Translations under genes and position numbers: made by a program
Shown: one piece after another, positions 1 through 11,700 of the stretch
Position numbering within the stretch: position 1 is the first letter of the stretch
Layout: every line of letters begins with the position of its first letter
Origin: Syngnathus acus
Taxonomy: Eukaryota; Chordata; Actinopteri; Syngnathiformes; Syngnathidae
DNA length: 64,000 nt
Direction: 5' to 3'
Assembly: GCF_901709675.1 (NCBI RefSeq)
Contig: NC_051107.1
Span: 5,706,001-5,770,000, forward strand
Notes under the pieces: model-generated
The model's database searches: none
The model's input: the letters and a program-made list of their open reading frames with translations, nothing else
What the model was told of the DNA's origin: nothing

Positions 1-56
1 GAAGCCTTGGGGGAGGTGGCATAATCCCACCCGTCATGAATGATTGATGGGCTTAC

Positions 57-1389
57 CATCCAGAGTGCAGAGAGCAAAGAGGCCGCATCTGGAAGACTCC
101 TCTTTCGAGCCTGTCAATCACATCAACATCATCTATTGATTCCCAAGCAATTTCAATCAATCATGAATCAATGATCACCTTTGCTGATGCTCCCAATGAG
201 ATGCGTTGACACATTTTTGTTGTGGATCCGCCCGGTGGTCAGATGGAGGATGATATCTTGTGACGGCCCCTCACTTGAAAACCAGCAGAGTCACCATCAA
301 ATTGATCCCAGTACCTGACATTTTGGAGCAGTTTTCCTACCTGCTGGACCCAAAGGCCTCGCCCTCGTCGTAGTGCCGGTCTCCGGGGGTCGGCGAGTCC
401 TGCTGAGTCCAGGAGCAGAGCAGGATGGCGTAGCTGCAGCCGGGCTGGGACACCATGAGCTCCGGCAGGCCCTCGGGACCCGGGTTCACCGCAAGGCTGT
501 CGACCTGAAACCACATCAAAAATGAGTGAGAGGGCTTGATGGCAAATATTCTTCAAAACAAAGGTGCAACCTGTCCTTCCAGCAGCCATTTCTTGAGTAG
601 AACCAGCTGACCCGATCCCGAGTCGGAAGCGTCTGACGGTTCTTCCCATCGGAACGCTCGCACCACTCGGTCGGTGTAGCCCACCACCAGCTCGCTGCGG
701 CCGTCGCCGTCTGGCCAATTCATTGACGTGTGTGACTCCAATGACATCGCTCGATCATTTCAAGGCTCGGCGAGTACCGATATCGCTGATGAGGATGACT
801 TTGGTGTTGGCGGGGATGTGCTGCGTGAAGAGAGGCCTCTGCTCGTCCGCGGCGAAACCTTCGTGCAGACTCCCTGAGTCGCCCTTGGCGGCGGTCAGGT
901 CGAAGAGGTGGAACCAGCCCTCCGCCCCCACGGCCACCACAAAGTTCTGACCCAAGATCTTTCATGAGCACTGGTTCACAACAGCGCCCGAGAACACGCT
1001 CCGGTCCGGGACGTACCTTCCCCTTGTTGCACACGTCTCCCACGCCGACGCACGTCAGCTGACAGACAAGAGAAATTGAATTATTACCATCCAAAATAGA
1101 TCAAGGTGACTTTGCCCACCATGCCCACGCAGCTCCTGGTGATCCAGGCTTTGCTGTCGTCGTTCTTGTACACGTGCAACTTGCCGCTGGTGTCGCCCAC
1201 CACAAGCTCGTTCAGCTACACGCACAGTTGGTTTGAGGAAAAAAAGTAAAGGTCAAATCTTATATAACTTTCATTCAAGCACGTTATGCTCACCGTGTCG
1301 TTGTCGGCATCTCCCAGGCAGATGGCGTGAGGAAAGAGCGTACCCGAAAAGTCCAAACTAACACGTTGGACGTAATTCAACGACCTCAT
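57..1389 (-). CDS. itfg2: itfg2, KICSTOR complex subunit (5' part, cut by window edge)
   Basis: FG-GAP/beta-propeller protein; in the known family ITFG2 is part of the KICSTOR complex, which tethers GATOR1 to lysosomes and restrains mTORC1 when amino acids are low. Eight phase-compatible exons are readable: 1389-1294, 1215-1120, 1058-1017, 946-778, 710-571, 504-341, 273-179 and 110-57; the rest lies left of the window. The start is the ATG at 1389 ([10 protein letters not shown]). Family landmarks: [110 protein letters not shown] and GLFALCTLD, all very close to mammalian ITFG2 as I remember it. All junctions are GT-AG. It is divergent from ascl1. Identity is near certain; single exon edges could be off by a codon. 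Confidence 0.93.
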
Positions 1390-1621
1390 AGTGACCAAAT
1401 TTAGCCAAATAGCAACTTTAACATCAGTTCGGAAACAGTTTCCTCGTTCGTAGCTGCTGTTTTGTGCTAGCCGACGGCAAATCAATCAAAACTCAATCTG
1501 AAAACGACATTATTAGTCAGCACGGTATACTCTGAATACTTTTTATCTTTCAAAAAGTCGACTTTTGCTTCGTTTTTTGGGCTAGCGAAGTTGACGGTCG
1601 CGCTCTTCCCGGTCAACAAAC

Positions 1622-1629
1622 TCACGTGA
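1622..1629. promoter_or_regulatory. CLEAR/E-box-like palindrome upstream of itfg2
   Basis: The octamer TCACGTGA sits about 235 bases above the itfg2 start codon. It is one base away from the full CLEAR consensus GTCACGTGAC bound by TFEB/TFE3/MITF, factors that control lysosomal and mTORC1-related genes. The match is direct; the function is inference, and an 8-bp motif can occur by chance. Confidence 0.35.
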
Positions 1630-3224
1630 CTGGGCACAGTACGGCAGAGCAGAATGGACAATTAAAACCAAATCGCGAAGTGTCTTGCAATGACATTTCT
1701 GTCCGCAGGAGGGAGTTGTTTGCTAACATTTTTTTATGGCAGCGACTCCAATGAGATGAGCAAGGTCATACAAATAGAGAAAGCAACGTTTTATGGATTG
1801 TTATTGAGTGAAGGACTTTGGGTTGCATTCAAATGTGACAAGTGATGTCATAAATACATTTTGATGACGTAACACAAACTCCAGGGGAGACTGTAGAAGT
1901 CCATCCATATATGTGCACTTTCTATTTACTTTGAAACAACATGAAGCAAAATTACGGACGAGTAGATAACATACGTGCCTTGCCATAATAGGGACAATGT
2001 GAATAGAAAACGGATAGATCATCAACGACGGTCAAATTGCGATGGTGTGTGGCTCCCTCTAGTGATACACAGGGGGGGGGAAAAATCACTTGAATTTAAT
2101 TTTGGGATTTATTTGCAAATTACTTTTCGACGCAGTATGTTTGATGAGTCATTAATTTTTATTTATTTCTGATGGAAATACATTTTTGTGATGTGAAAAA
2201 GTTCATATGGCAGTTGTTGCTTGACTTGTTATTTGACCAAAAAAATGCAAGCCCTTACCACGATTTCCTGCAGTAGCTGCGTCTTTTTCTTTGGAGTGAG
2301 CCAGACACCGAGTGAGACCTTCAAGGTGTTTGTTCGGAAGGGCACCCAGATGTCACGTCCTTCATTAGGGCGCACGGGAAGCCCCCGCGGGCCCGCGGGC
2401 GGACGAGTGCACCGCAAGTCCTCACAAAGCGCTAATTGGACTGCAGGGCGAGCGGCTGAGAGCGCCTGGATTGGTTTCACAGAGGCCGGACGTGGCCAGG
2501 CTCTGAATAGAACCCACGCTCCTTTCCAAACTCCCTTGCTGGGCCAAACACACAGGCAGGCCTGGGGGAAAGAGGGGTGGGGGGGGGGGGCTCAAATAAA
2601 GGAAAGTACTGGTGGAGCGAGAGAGTGGGGGTCTCACTCAATGCACGCTTGATTTTGAATGCCACGGCCAATGCAGAAAATTGCACAATTTATTACAATC
2701 CCTCTTCAGGACGCAGGGACGGGAATAAAGGAGGGAGTAGGAAAGGGAGTGGGACAGAGGTGCAAGGGGCAGAAGGGGGGGGCTACACTTTGCTGTGTTT
2801 TGTTCCAGCCTGACTGACAAGTCTTATTATGCCGCACTCTCCCAATGCGACAATAACGCACACAGCGCCTGCTGGACGCTACTGTAACACTATCAAGTGG
2901 AGCCAATTGCACACAAAGACCACCCCGCCGCCCTCCCCTTTTTCCATACGGACGATGATCCGCTTCAATCAAAGTGGAACCTTGCAGCCTGGAACATCAG
3001 CAGAAGATGCAACTCTTCACTCTGGAGAAAAACAGGAAAACAATTAGATTGAATTTCGATTAATGCATACGCAGAATTTTAGCACAGCAAAGCACCGATC
3101 ATATTATTTCATTTTTGTCTTTTTGCAACCTGTTCAGCTCAAGTTAAATATGCATTGTAGGAACTTTGTCAACTTGACTGAACTTGTGGTTTTTTTCTTT
3201 GCAACTTTCCCCCCCCCTCCCTAA

Positions 3225-3259
<35 letters not shown>
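3225..3259. repeat. (CA)n microsatellite
   Basis: About 17 perfect CA units, roughly 500 bases upstream of the ascl1 start codon. Confidence 0.95.
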
Positions 3260-3262
<3 letters not shown>

Positions 3263-3756
3263 GTGACAGGCTGTTTGTTTAGTGCTCCAAGTGGCACGCG
3301 TCAGGCGCGCGCATCGCACCGGCGCGCTGGGCGGAGCCAAGGTGTGGCCACGCGGCCGGCAGGCCGTCAACGGCCGTTGAAAAGCGGCCGTCTCTTGTCT
3401 GCGGCTCACACTCCACTCGCACAGCAACACGCTACGCACGCACGCACGCATGCACGCGCAAACAGACAGATAGAGACGCACGCCTCCAACCACGTGACCG
3501 GCATCCGCAAGACACGCACCTAGAAAACTTGTAATTAATTAAAAAAAAGGGATTTTTGGGGGTCTTTGTATTTTCCCCCCCGCAACTACGTTTTTTCCCC
3601 CATTAGTATTTTCTCCCAACTTTCTTTGTTTACAAGCGTTTTGTTGCAACTTTAAAACTTTGGGGGGAAAAAAAGTGATTTAAACTTTTTTTTTTAACCC
3701 TCAGATTTTCGTACTTGACTTGTTTTTCCATTGCATTTTTTTGCGGGGAGCACACC

Positions 3757-4317
3757 ATGGAGCTCGCTCCGGCCGCTTGCTTATTCAGCGCGCAGAGCGT
3801 CCCGTTGAGCCCGAGCGGAAAGGCCGCGGGGGTTGCTGCTGCGTCCGCCAAGCGGCCCCGCTCGTCATCCCCGGAGCTCCTCCGCTGCAAGCGTCGCCTG
3901 AACTTCGCTGCTTTCGGCTACTCGCTGCCCCTGCAGCAACCGCACGCGGTGGCGCGTCGCAACGAGCGCGAGCGCAACCGCGTCAAGCTGGTCAACAACG
4001 GCTTCGCCACCCTCCGCGAGCACGTCCCCAACGGCGCCGCCAACAAGAAGATGAGCAAGGTGGAGACCCTCCGCTCGGCCGTCGAGTACATCCGCGCGCT
4101 GCAGCAGCTGCTGGACGAGCACGACGCGGTCAGTGCTGCCTTCCAGGCGGGCGTCCTGCAAGCGTCGTCGCCCGGTTTGCAGGCGCACGGCTACGCGACG
4201 GCTGATATGAACTCCATGGCCGGCTCGCCCGTGTCCTCCTACTCGTCGGACGAGGTGTCGTACGACGCCCTCAGCCCGGAGGAGCAGGAACTCCTCGACT
4301 TCACCAACTGGTTCTGA
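3757..4317 (+). CDS. ascl1a: ascl1 (achaete-scute proneural bHLH factor, ascl1a-type)
   Basis: Single-exon coding region for 186 residues. It is a class II bHLH activator that binds E-boxes as a heterodimer with E proteins and drives neurogenesis and catecholaminergic fate. Visible features: [14 protein letters not shown] ahead of the bHLH, the basic region [12 protein letters not shown], helix 1 [14 protein letters not shown], the loop [10 protein letters not shown], helix 2 [18 protein letters not shown], and the conserved C-terminus [13 protein letters not shown]. The ATG at 3757 has a good Kozak context (CACACCATGG). The N-terminus is shorter than in the zebrafish and mammalian proteins and lacks long Gln/Ala runs. 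The retained FGYSLP and VNNGFATL favour ascl1a over ascl1b, which I recall as having a diverged bHLH. A spliced 3' UTR follows. Very secure. Confidence 0.97.
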   Translation: MELAPAACLFSAQSVPLSPSGKAAGVAAASAKRPRSSSPELLRCKRRLNFAAFGYSLPLQQPHAVARRNERERNRVKLVNNGFATLREHVPNGAANKKMSKVETLRSAVEYIRALQQLLDEHDAVSAAFQAGVLQASSPGLQAHGYATADMNSMAGSPVSSYSSDEVSYDALSPEEQELLDFTNWF

Positions 4318-4331
4318 GCTCCTATGCACGG

Positions 4332-4422
4332 GTAAGTCTCCAGCCCATTACGCGCCTCGCCTCGCCTCGACCGACTCTCCTCCTTCGAATTAGAACCAAC
4401 CTCCCATTTTCTTCCCGCACAG
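4332..4422 (+). other. Intron in the ascl1 3' UTR
   Basis: Fourteen bases after the stop codon a strong donor (GG|GTAAGT) is followed 91 bases later by a pyrimidine-rich acceptor (TTCTTCCCGCACAG). Mammalian ASCL1 also has its only intron in the 3' UTR, so this looks like the conserved structure. A stop codon this close to the last junction should avoid nonsense-mediated decay. Confidence 0.75.
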
Positions 4423-4990
4423 GAAAAGAAAACAAAAAAAGCCTCCAGTCCGTTCGCAAGCCCGGGTGGAGAGTCAAGAAGCGCCCATGCAACAGTTGCA
4501 AGAGTTGGAAGGAGAAGCCCGCATGAGGACGCCGAGAGGGGACGCGCACACGCGTGGCGTGGACAGACTTTTGGGGCTCCGCGGACCACACACAAAAAAA
4601 CATTATTTCACAGGAATGAAGAAGAAACTATGCTAAATCCAATCAGCCTTTGTCACAACAGCTTCCAAGTCGTAGGAAATCATCTCAAGTGCTCTGATAC
4701 TGTTTTTTGCAAATATATCAACTATTTTTCTATGTAAAGAGATTTATAGACTTTTTTTTGGTACGCATCCTTTTTTTGTATATATTTTGCTTACATAATT
4801 CTATATATGTCACGTGTCTTATGAATCCTTTCCCTGAACGCAGCACCGACGTGTCTTATTTAAACTTGTTCATGATCAAAACTTATCATGCAGCTAGTGT
4901 CCAAACAAGCCAGCACCATGTTGGAAACCATTATTATTATTATTATTGTCAGCCTAATATGAAGAAGAAGCATATTTTCTATAGTGCAAC

Positions 4991-4996
4991 AATAAA
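4991..4996 (+). terminator. Poly(A) signal of ascl1
   Basis: AATAAA about 670 bases after the ascl1 stop, at the end of an AT-rich 3' UTR that includes an (ATT)n run at 4931-4949. It is the first canonical signal after the stop. Confidence 0.7.
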
Positions 4997-5736
4997 TGAT
5001 TTGCTACTGACTCTTACTGTTTGTGGAATTTGGGGGGAAACATTTGACACATAATAGATTTAAAAAATTTACGCATCCAAAAGAAGTTTAGGTGGACGTT
5101 TTGAAGTGGAATGAAAAGGGCTTTTTTTTTTGGTGCATCAAGAGCGTGCTCTGTGTTTTGTTTGAGCCCAAACCAAGTTTGACAGGTGAGGGAGGGGGCG
5201 GGAGGCTTTTGGCGTGTGCCTGCTGACACGCAGCGTCCTGCCACGCGAGTCACTGGCCGTCCAAATTACCGCCAAAAACAAGCGCTTGGTTTCATTTGAG
5301 TTTGACTCAAGAAGAAGCAGAACATGAACATGACTGAATCAAATCTGTTGTTTCATTTATTCAAGCCAATATGTCTGCTAAATGTCGTCAAGAGGAAAAA
5401 AAAAAAGTTATTGAGGATAAAAGTAGACTTTTGGCTGCAATATTCCCGCGCTGTGGTCTGTCAGAGTACATTAGGGGTCCGGCAGGCGAGCGCGGCCGTG
5501 TCCACTGGACAACAATGGCTCCGTCTCGCATCTGATTGGGCAAATTATTCATTGCAGACGGATTGTTGCTTCGCCCGCCACATTTGCATAAGCGCACGGC
5601 GGCTGAGATTTTGCGTCGGGGCGGGAATATAGACGATATTGCCGGTTTAAATGAGTAAAGGGGAGGAAAGTAGCTTTACACAGAGTCAATGTTGAGCAAA
5701 GACATTTCAGCACCAGAGACAGCAACCTTCACTTAC
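4997..5736. other. ascl1 / C12orf42-like convergent interval
   Basis: This should contain the final exon and 3' UTR of the minus-strand C12orf42-like gene, but I could not place that exon with confidence. It also holds a compact stretch at 5511-5589 with a SOX-type site (AACAATGG) and a perfect octamer (ATTTGCAT), a possible neural enhancer. Confidence 0.5.
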
Positions 5737-8700
5737 TGTTTTATCTTTGACACCTTTGAGGACACCTGCCGGCACATTCCAAACAATTTTGGATTCCGTT
5801 TGCATTCGGCCTACCTGACGCCAGTTGCGTGGCGTCGCGCAGCGGGTTGTCGACGACGGAGGTGTGGATGCGCATGAAGAGCGGCAGGTAGGCCAGGAAG
5901 TCCAGCAGGTCGAGAGGCGCAAGCGTGCGGAGCTCCCGCGCCGGCCCCATGCCGCCCGCCTTCAGCTCCAGCGCCAGCTGCTCGCCGCTGATGAGAGCTC
6001 GCCGCCCGCCCGCCTCTGCCCCGTGCTCGTCCAGCAGGAACAGGAAAAGCTGCTGCAAAGTGGGCACTGCATTAGGGTTGACGTTCCAATCCAGCGTCAG
6101 GTCGGGTCAACGCAAACCCAACAAATTGATTTTCAAAAGGATTGACTTTTAATCTTTTAATCTACAACAACTACCCAATTGAATTGATTTTATGACACCA
6201 ATTCTTGAATACCATGAAAATGACTATTATTCGGCACATATATGAAACGTTAAGTGGTTGGCATATGTGCTGTGTGTGTTTGTGTGTGTGTAGTTATGTA
6301 GGTGTGAGCGTGCTGGTCCGGCGGGCGTCAGATTACCTCAGCTTGTTTGTGCTCTTGTTGAAGTGCACCTGTTTGCACACTTAATGCAGGCTGGAGAATA
6401 ATTGCTAGGAGAGGGGAGGGGAGGGGGCAGTGGGTGCAACTAATCCCCACCTTGGCAATTAGCCAATTCCCCCCCCTGTAAAGCCTGCAGGATAACAACG
6501 CTATCTCTGACAGCTCGGCCACTACAAAGCTGCCAAGCTACCTGCGAGCTGGCTGGACAGATGTGGGTGCGTGCGCCGGTGTGGGTGCGAGCGCTGGTGT
6601 GGGTGGGTCGTGCGATGACAAGGCGAGCTCTTTAATGAGACTAATCTGTTAAAAGGGAAAAGCAGAGGCCGGGTTTCTCCCGCTCGGGGAAGCTTGTTTA
6701 TTGCATCATCTTTTTCTGTCGTGCATCTTTGCGGCCGCAATAGGCGACTCACTATTTGGGCCCGGGCTATAGCCAGAGCCCCGACCTAAATTCCTGACCT
6801 AATTTGCTGAGTCAAGGTATTGTGCGGCAGAGAAGGATGGGCCGACGTTGGCCGTCGGGCGAGCGTTACCTTGACTTTGAAGAGTCGTACTTGGAGAGAG
6901 CGAAAGTCCATGCTGGTGACCAGCGACCTCATGAAGTCACTGCCAAAGAGAAAATGACAACAGCTCACTTTGGTGCCAGTGATGCGTTTTAGGGATGGCG
7001 GTGATGGTAAAGTGTTGTGAGTTCATTGTGGTTGCTCAGCACGGCCTGCCCGCCAAACAATGCGCGGGCACACACACACATCCCGCCACAATAACGGCTA
7101 CAACTGCTTTGGGAAGTGGGGGGGGAGTCGGGGAACTCTTGTTGGGGTGCGAGGGGGGGGGATAAGGGAGGAAGGGGGTTTGGGGGTGACACCAAAAAGT
7201 AGGTTTGGCGGGACAGTTAGAAACAATGGGGAAGTAGGGAAAGAAAAAATGTCTGGGACACACCCAATGTTTATTATGATATGAAGTTAAAAAAAACAAA
7301 AAAAACAATATAAACAATAAAAAAAATTTAAAATAAAAACAAAATACAATTCCTAATATTTTGCAGATTTTACTTAAAAAAAAAAACAAAGTTTTTCTTT
7401 TTGAAAATGCCCAAAGAAGCCCCTCCTGGCCGGATGTAAAAGAATGGGCGAACGTGGGCCAAAAGTGCGCTATGCTTCAGCGCTCCTGCGCTGTGATTGG
7501 CTGCCATGTGGGGAGCAAGAGGCGGGGCTTGACGGGGATGAGGCGGGACAGGGTAGCTAATGATCATTAATTGCACTTGCTTAGAGGTAAAAGAGTCCAA
7601 ACGCGACCGTGCGCTGACAACGCTGGTGTGACAATGGCTCACGCAAACCAAGCTGGGGGGTGAGTTGGGGTGGGGGGCTTCGGGGTCATGTGTGTGTGTG
7701 TGTGTGTGTGCACATTAAGAGCAACCTAACCCATTTCCCTTCCCGGGCCTCCCGCTAGGCTAGCACAGCAGACTTGTCACTTTTGCAATCCCCCCCGAAA
7801 ACGTTTTGGCGCTCGCCGCCAAATTTCCGTGGCCTAATTTGAACTTTGGCAGTACCGATGACAACTTGGGTCAAGTGACTCCACCTGGGCTCGGTGAAGT
7901 TTAGCAAACAGAAAAACGACAGTGAAATCTACATATTGACACTTTGCTGCCTTTGAATTTTTTGTGGCTCCGCTGCCCTCTTAACATTTTTGGACAATCG
8001 ATGCAAATTGGAGACGCCCGCTCAGCTTTCAAAGGGCGGCGAGCCTGAAAGAAAAGGCCGATTGTGGAAGTACAGTTGCAGCTCGCACGTAAAGCGGGAT
8101 TAGAGGGCGGCGGGATTAGCCACAGGTAAGAGGATCGGATCGGGACCGGGCCAAGCCGGACCAGGCCAGGTCGGTCGGCAGAAGGATCCTATTGTTCTCC
8201 CCCCTTCCTCCTGCCCGCTATCATGGGCGCTCATCTCCACACGCGGCCTCGCGTCACGCCGATCTTCCCAACCCGGGACGCGCCAACGAGACGGCCGTAA
8301 ATCTCGTGACCTGGGACCGGCTGAGAGCGAGCCCTCATGGCGGTGGGCCGGCACTGGCAGCGGGCCTTGACCCCTGTCGGCTCGGAGGCCACAAAGACCC
8401 CCAGGGCAAGCTGTGTGTGGGAATGTTGCGCAAGCGCACACGGGGAGCAGCACAAGGACGGCACACATGATTTTATTTTTCAACTTTTCCAGCCCACAGC
8501 AGTTTGCACTTGTTACCTCCACCAAGGTGATTTGACTAAGCGTGACAATGAGTTGAGAAAATGAATTATTATTTATGGCGGGGTGAGCCACTTACTCCAT
8601 GGCGGCGATCTTTTGCGCCAGGCTGGCGATGACGGCAAAAAGTCTCACGTCCACCAGGCCGTCTGTCACGCGGAAGTCCACCAGGGCCAGGATCTACAAA

Positions 8701-11700
8701 AAAAGAAATTTGATATTGAAACACATTACAACATATTAAGTCGAACGCAACTCTGCTAGCATAATGCTAACATAGGATGGGAAACGCCATTGGCAGGCTA
8801 ACAAACATTAGCAAAGCTATGATTCTAACTTCCAGACTTTAAACCCATAAAAATGTTTCCTCCAAAATCTGCCATAAAACATGGAAAAAAAGAATGAAAC
8901 CCTGTAAAGATAAATCTCCTCCTCTTCGGAGAGAAGTTCAGCCGGGACGATTCGCTTGAGGGCGTCCACCACTTGAACGCACGAGATGTAACCGTCGCCG
9001 TCAGAGTCTTCCTGCAAACACGCATGCAACATTCCAGTAGGGGTGTCCCAATACTTTTGCCAGATTTTTTTTTTCTTCTCTCCAACGTACCGCTTCAAAG
9101 GCTCTCTTGTACTCTTCCAGCTTCTCCGGACTGAAGATGCAGAACTTTGCCAAAAAGTCGACTGCAAAAACAACAAGAGGACAGACGTCACATTTCTATG
9201 GACGGCGACATTGTCCCCCTTCTGGCCGACACGGGGTCAGGCGGGCGGGACAATGTGGGGCGAGCGGTTCACAGGAGTGGATCCAGTTGGCCTCAGGGCG
9301 TGCGTGTGTGTGTGAGAGGGTTAATGGTTCCTTCTATAAAAGCAGCTTAATAGATGTCGGAGGAGTCACAGGGGAAGCCGGGGCAAAGATTCATGATTCA
9401 ATTCCCAAAAGGGAAAAGCACATCATCAATATGGTAATTCATTCATGATCTTGCACCGACCGGCGAGTCCCAAAGAGAAACGTACAATGGCCGCGCAGTT
9501 CATTAGGACGTTTCAAACACTCCAATCAGGAGGAAACGTTTGATCGTGTTGGGATTGTCATTTTGTTGACGCTCCCTAAAGGTGCGAGCGATTCCAGTGG
9601 TTAAAGTGAGTGAGGGGGTGGGGGGGGGGGGCTTTTTTAAGCTGCTGCCACTTCAATTTAGCAGATGAGAGTGACTGTGCTGCATGAAGGCCGTATTCAT
9701 GGCCCGTTTGGGGTGGGTGGGGGCGACAGAGTTGATTTCACTTGCGTCTGACTTAAACCTCTGGACCGGCGGCCTTTGTGCAGCTCGGGCCATTTATCAG
9801 CTTAGTTCTCATCCAAAGCGGGCCTCCGCTTTTGTCATGCAGAGTGCGACATTGGCGTGCAGTCAACTTGACTTGTTGAAGCCTGATGGATCAAAAACAA
9901 AAAAAGCTCCAGCATCTGTTTGCAAATATCTCACAGGTCAGCCGAGGCGCTAGCTTGCGACTACCTGCTCGGCCCTCGGATCCGTCCGTCTCTGGGGGCG
10001 AGGGAGGGAGGGAGGGGGTGTGCAGTGGAGTGAGAGATCGAGGGAGGACCAGCGGCGGGACAAAGCCGGCCTGGAAAAGCTCCCGCCTGAGAGTCTTATC
10101 TGATTCCACTCCAGCGCCTGACGCCTTTTCTCTCTTTTCCCCCCCCCCCAGCAGCAGCGCAGGTTGCGCCTTTGCTGTCAAGCCGAGCAGAAAATGTTCA
10201 TCAGCCAGACGAGTGAATGGGGAAAGACGAGACAGAAAGAGCCAGAGAAAAACGCTGTAAGCCGAGACGGCGGCGAGCCCCGTGTTTGTTTGGCTGTCGT
10301 GCGGGCACGGCTACGGATGGGGTCCTGGCTTGCAAGTGAAATTAACAGGAAATAAAACATGACAGGATGATCGTCCGTCACGAGCGGCTCATTGAGCGCT
10401 TGCTGGTGGACGTCGGCTTGGCAGATGACAAATGGCGCCGAGTGGGATTTATTTGCCACCTCCTTTGGCTGCGCACACGCACGCACCAAAGTGGACAATA
10501 GTCTGCTTTTGTGTGCGTGTGTGTGCTTAATGGCAGACTTTTGTTTGCCGCTCCTCATGGCCACTGTACCCAAAGTGTCCCACAATGCCTTTCAACAAAG
10601 CTCACATTCAGCACGGGCGACCCCCCCACTTTTTTCCTCTCAACTCTTTTTATTTTTAATAGCGGGAGAATGTCACCGACCTACTTCGGCTCAAAAAAAA
10701 AAAAGTGACAAAGACAATCGAGAGCGGCCAGCGTCGACACGTGACGTATTGATTCGTATATTGGAATGAAAAACGGACTCAATGGAATTAATCGATTGGA
10801 GTGTGTTTGTACAAGAGTGTGTGTGTGGGGCTGCGCAGGTGTGCGAGTGTGTATTCGAGTCTTTGTGCGATTGTGTGCACTTATTAGCGTGCGTGTGCCG
10901 GCAAGGCAAAACAAACAAAGCCACACGTAGCCGCCACGCTCGCGGCCTCGCCACAAACCACAAGTTAGCGCCGCACGCACACGCGCCCCTCCGCCGACCA
11001 ATCAGACGGCGGCGCACGCCCACCTGAACGCCGGCGGAACAGATGTGCGCAGATAGCCTCCACAAAAGCCAAATCACGGCCTATTATGACAAGGCCGCTC
11101 CTTAGCGCGGCGCCGTCAACGAGGCCCATTGTGGCCCGTTTGGAGCTTTTGACAGGAGCGGCGGCCATCTTGCACGCCGTCCGCCGCTCGTCAATGGCGA
11201 GTGACGGTAAACACGGCGCACATAAAAGAATCGTGGAGCTGGATGCACGCGCCTCCATTCATCTGCTTTAATTACGCCGAGGTGACCCCCCCCGCCTCGG
11301 TTAAAAGTCAGAAACGAGTGGGCGGGGCCAAAGTGAGGCTGACTGCGAGGTCGCCAGGTGTTTGCCAGCCTTCTTGTTGACACAACAGGGGGGAAAAAAG
11401 AAGACAACTCGCTTGACTATTATCGGCCAAGTGCGTGTGGCGCCCAATTAGCTATGCAAAACTCCAAAGTGCTGCAGGGCGCCCACACCAACAGACGGCG
11501 GGAAGAAGGAAAACAACAGTTTAGAGGGGAGCCGCCAGCACTAAACGTCCCGCTTCCATCACGCTACATTTCATCCCGCCCAAAAAAAAAGTGGCCTTAG
11601 TATCAGAGTTAGCTGCTAGCACGACATGCTAACTGTATCTGCGGCGCATCAACACTGGTTCTCGGAGAGCCACGTCGAGTCACGACTGGGCGCTCGTTAG

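Larger units (their letters stand above)
1390..3756. other. itfg2-ascl1 divergent intergenic region
   Basis: No exon could be supported here. The proximal itfg2 promoter should lie just above 1389 and contains a CLEAR-like palindrome at 1622-1629. A (CA)n microsatellite occupies 3225-3259. The 500 bases before ascl1 include A/T-rich and poly-T stretches and no clear TATA box. Open frames in 2.2-3.5 kb overlap on both strands, lack splice logic and resemble no family I know. Confidence 0.6.

Noticed and set aside
2221-3523. Several overlapping open frames of 60-140 codons between itfg2 and ascl1
   Set aside because: They overlap on both strands, include simple-repeat sequence and show no splice signals or recognisable protein motifs.
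3865-4329. 154-codon minus-strand frame over ascl1
   Set aside because: Antisense shadow of the bHLH coding sequence.
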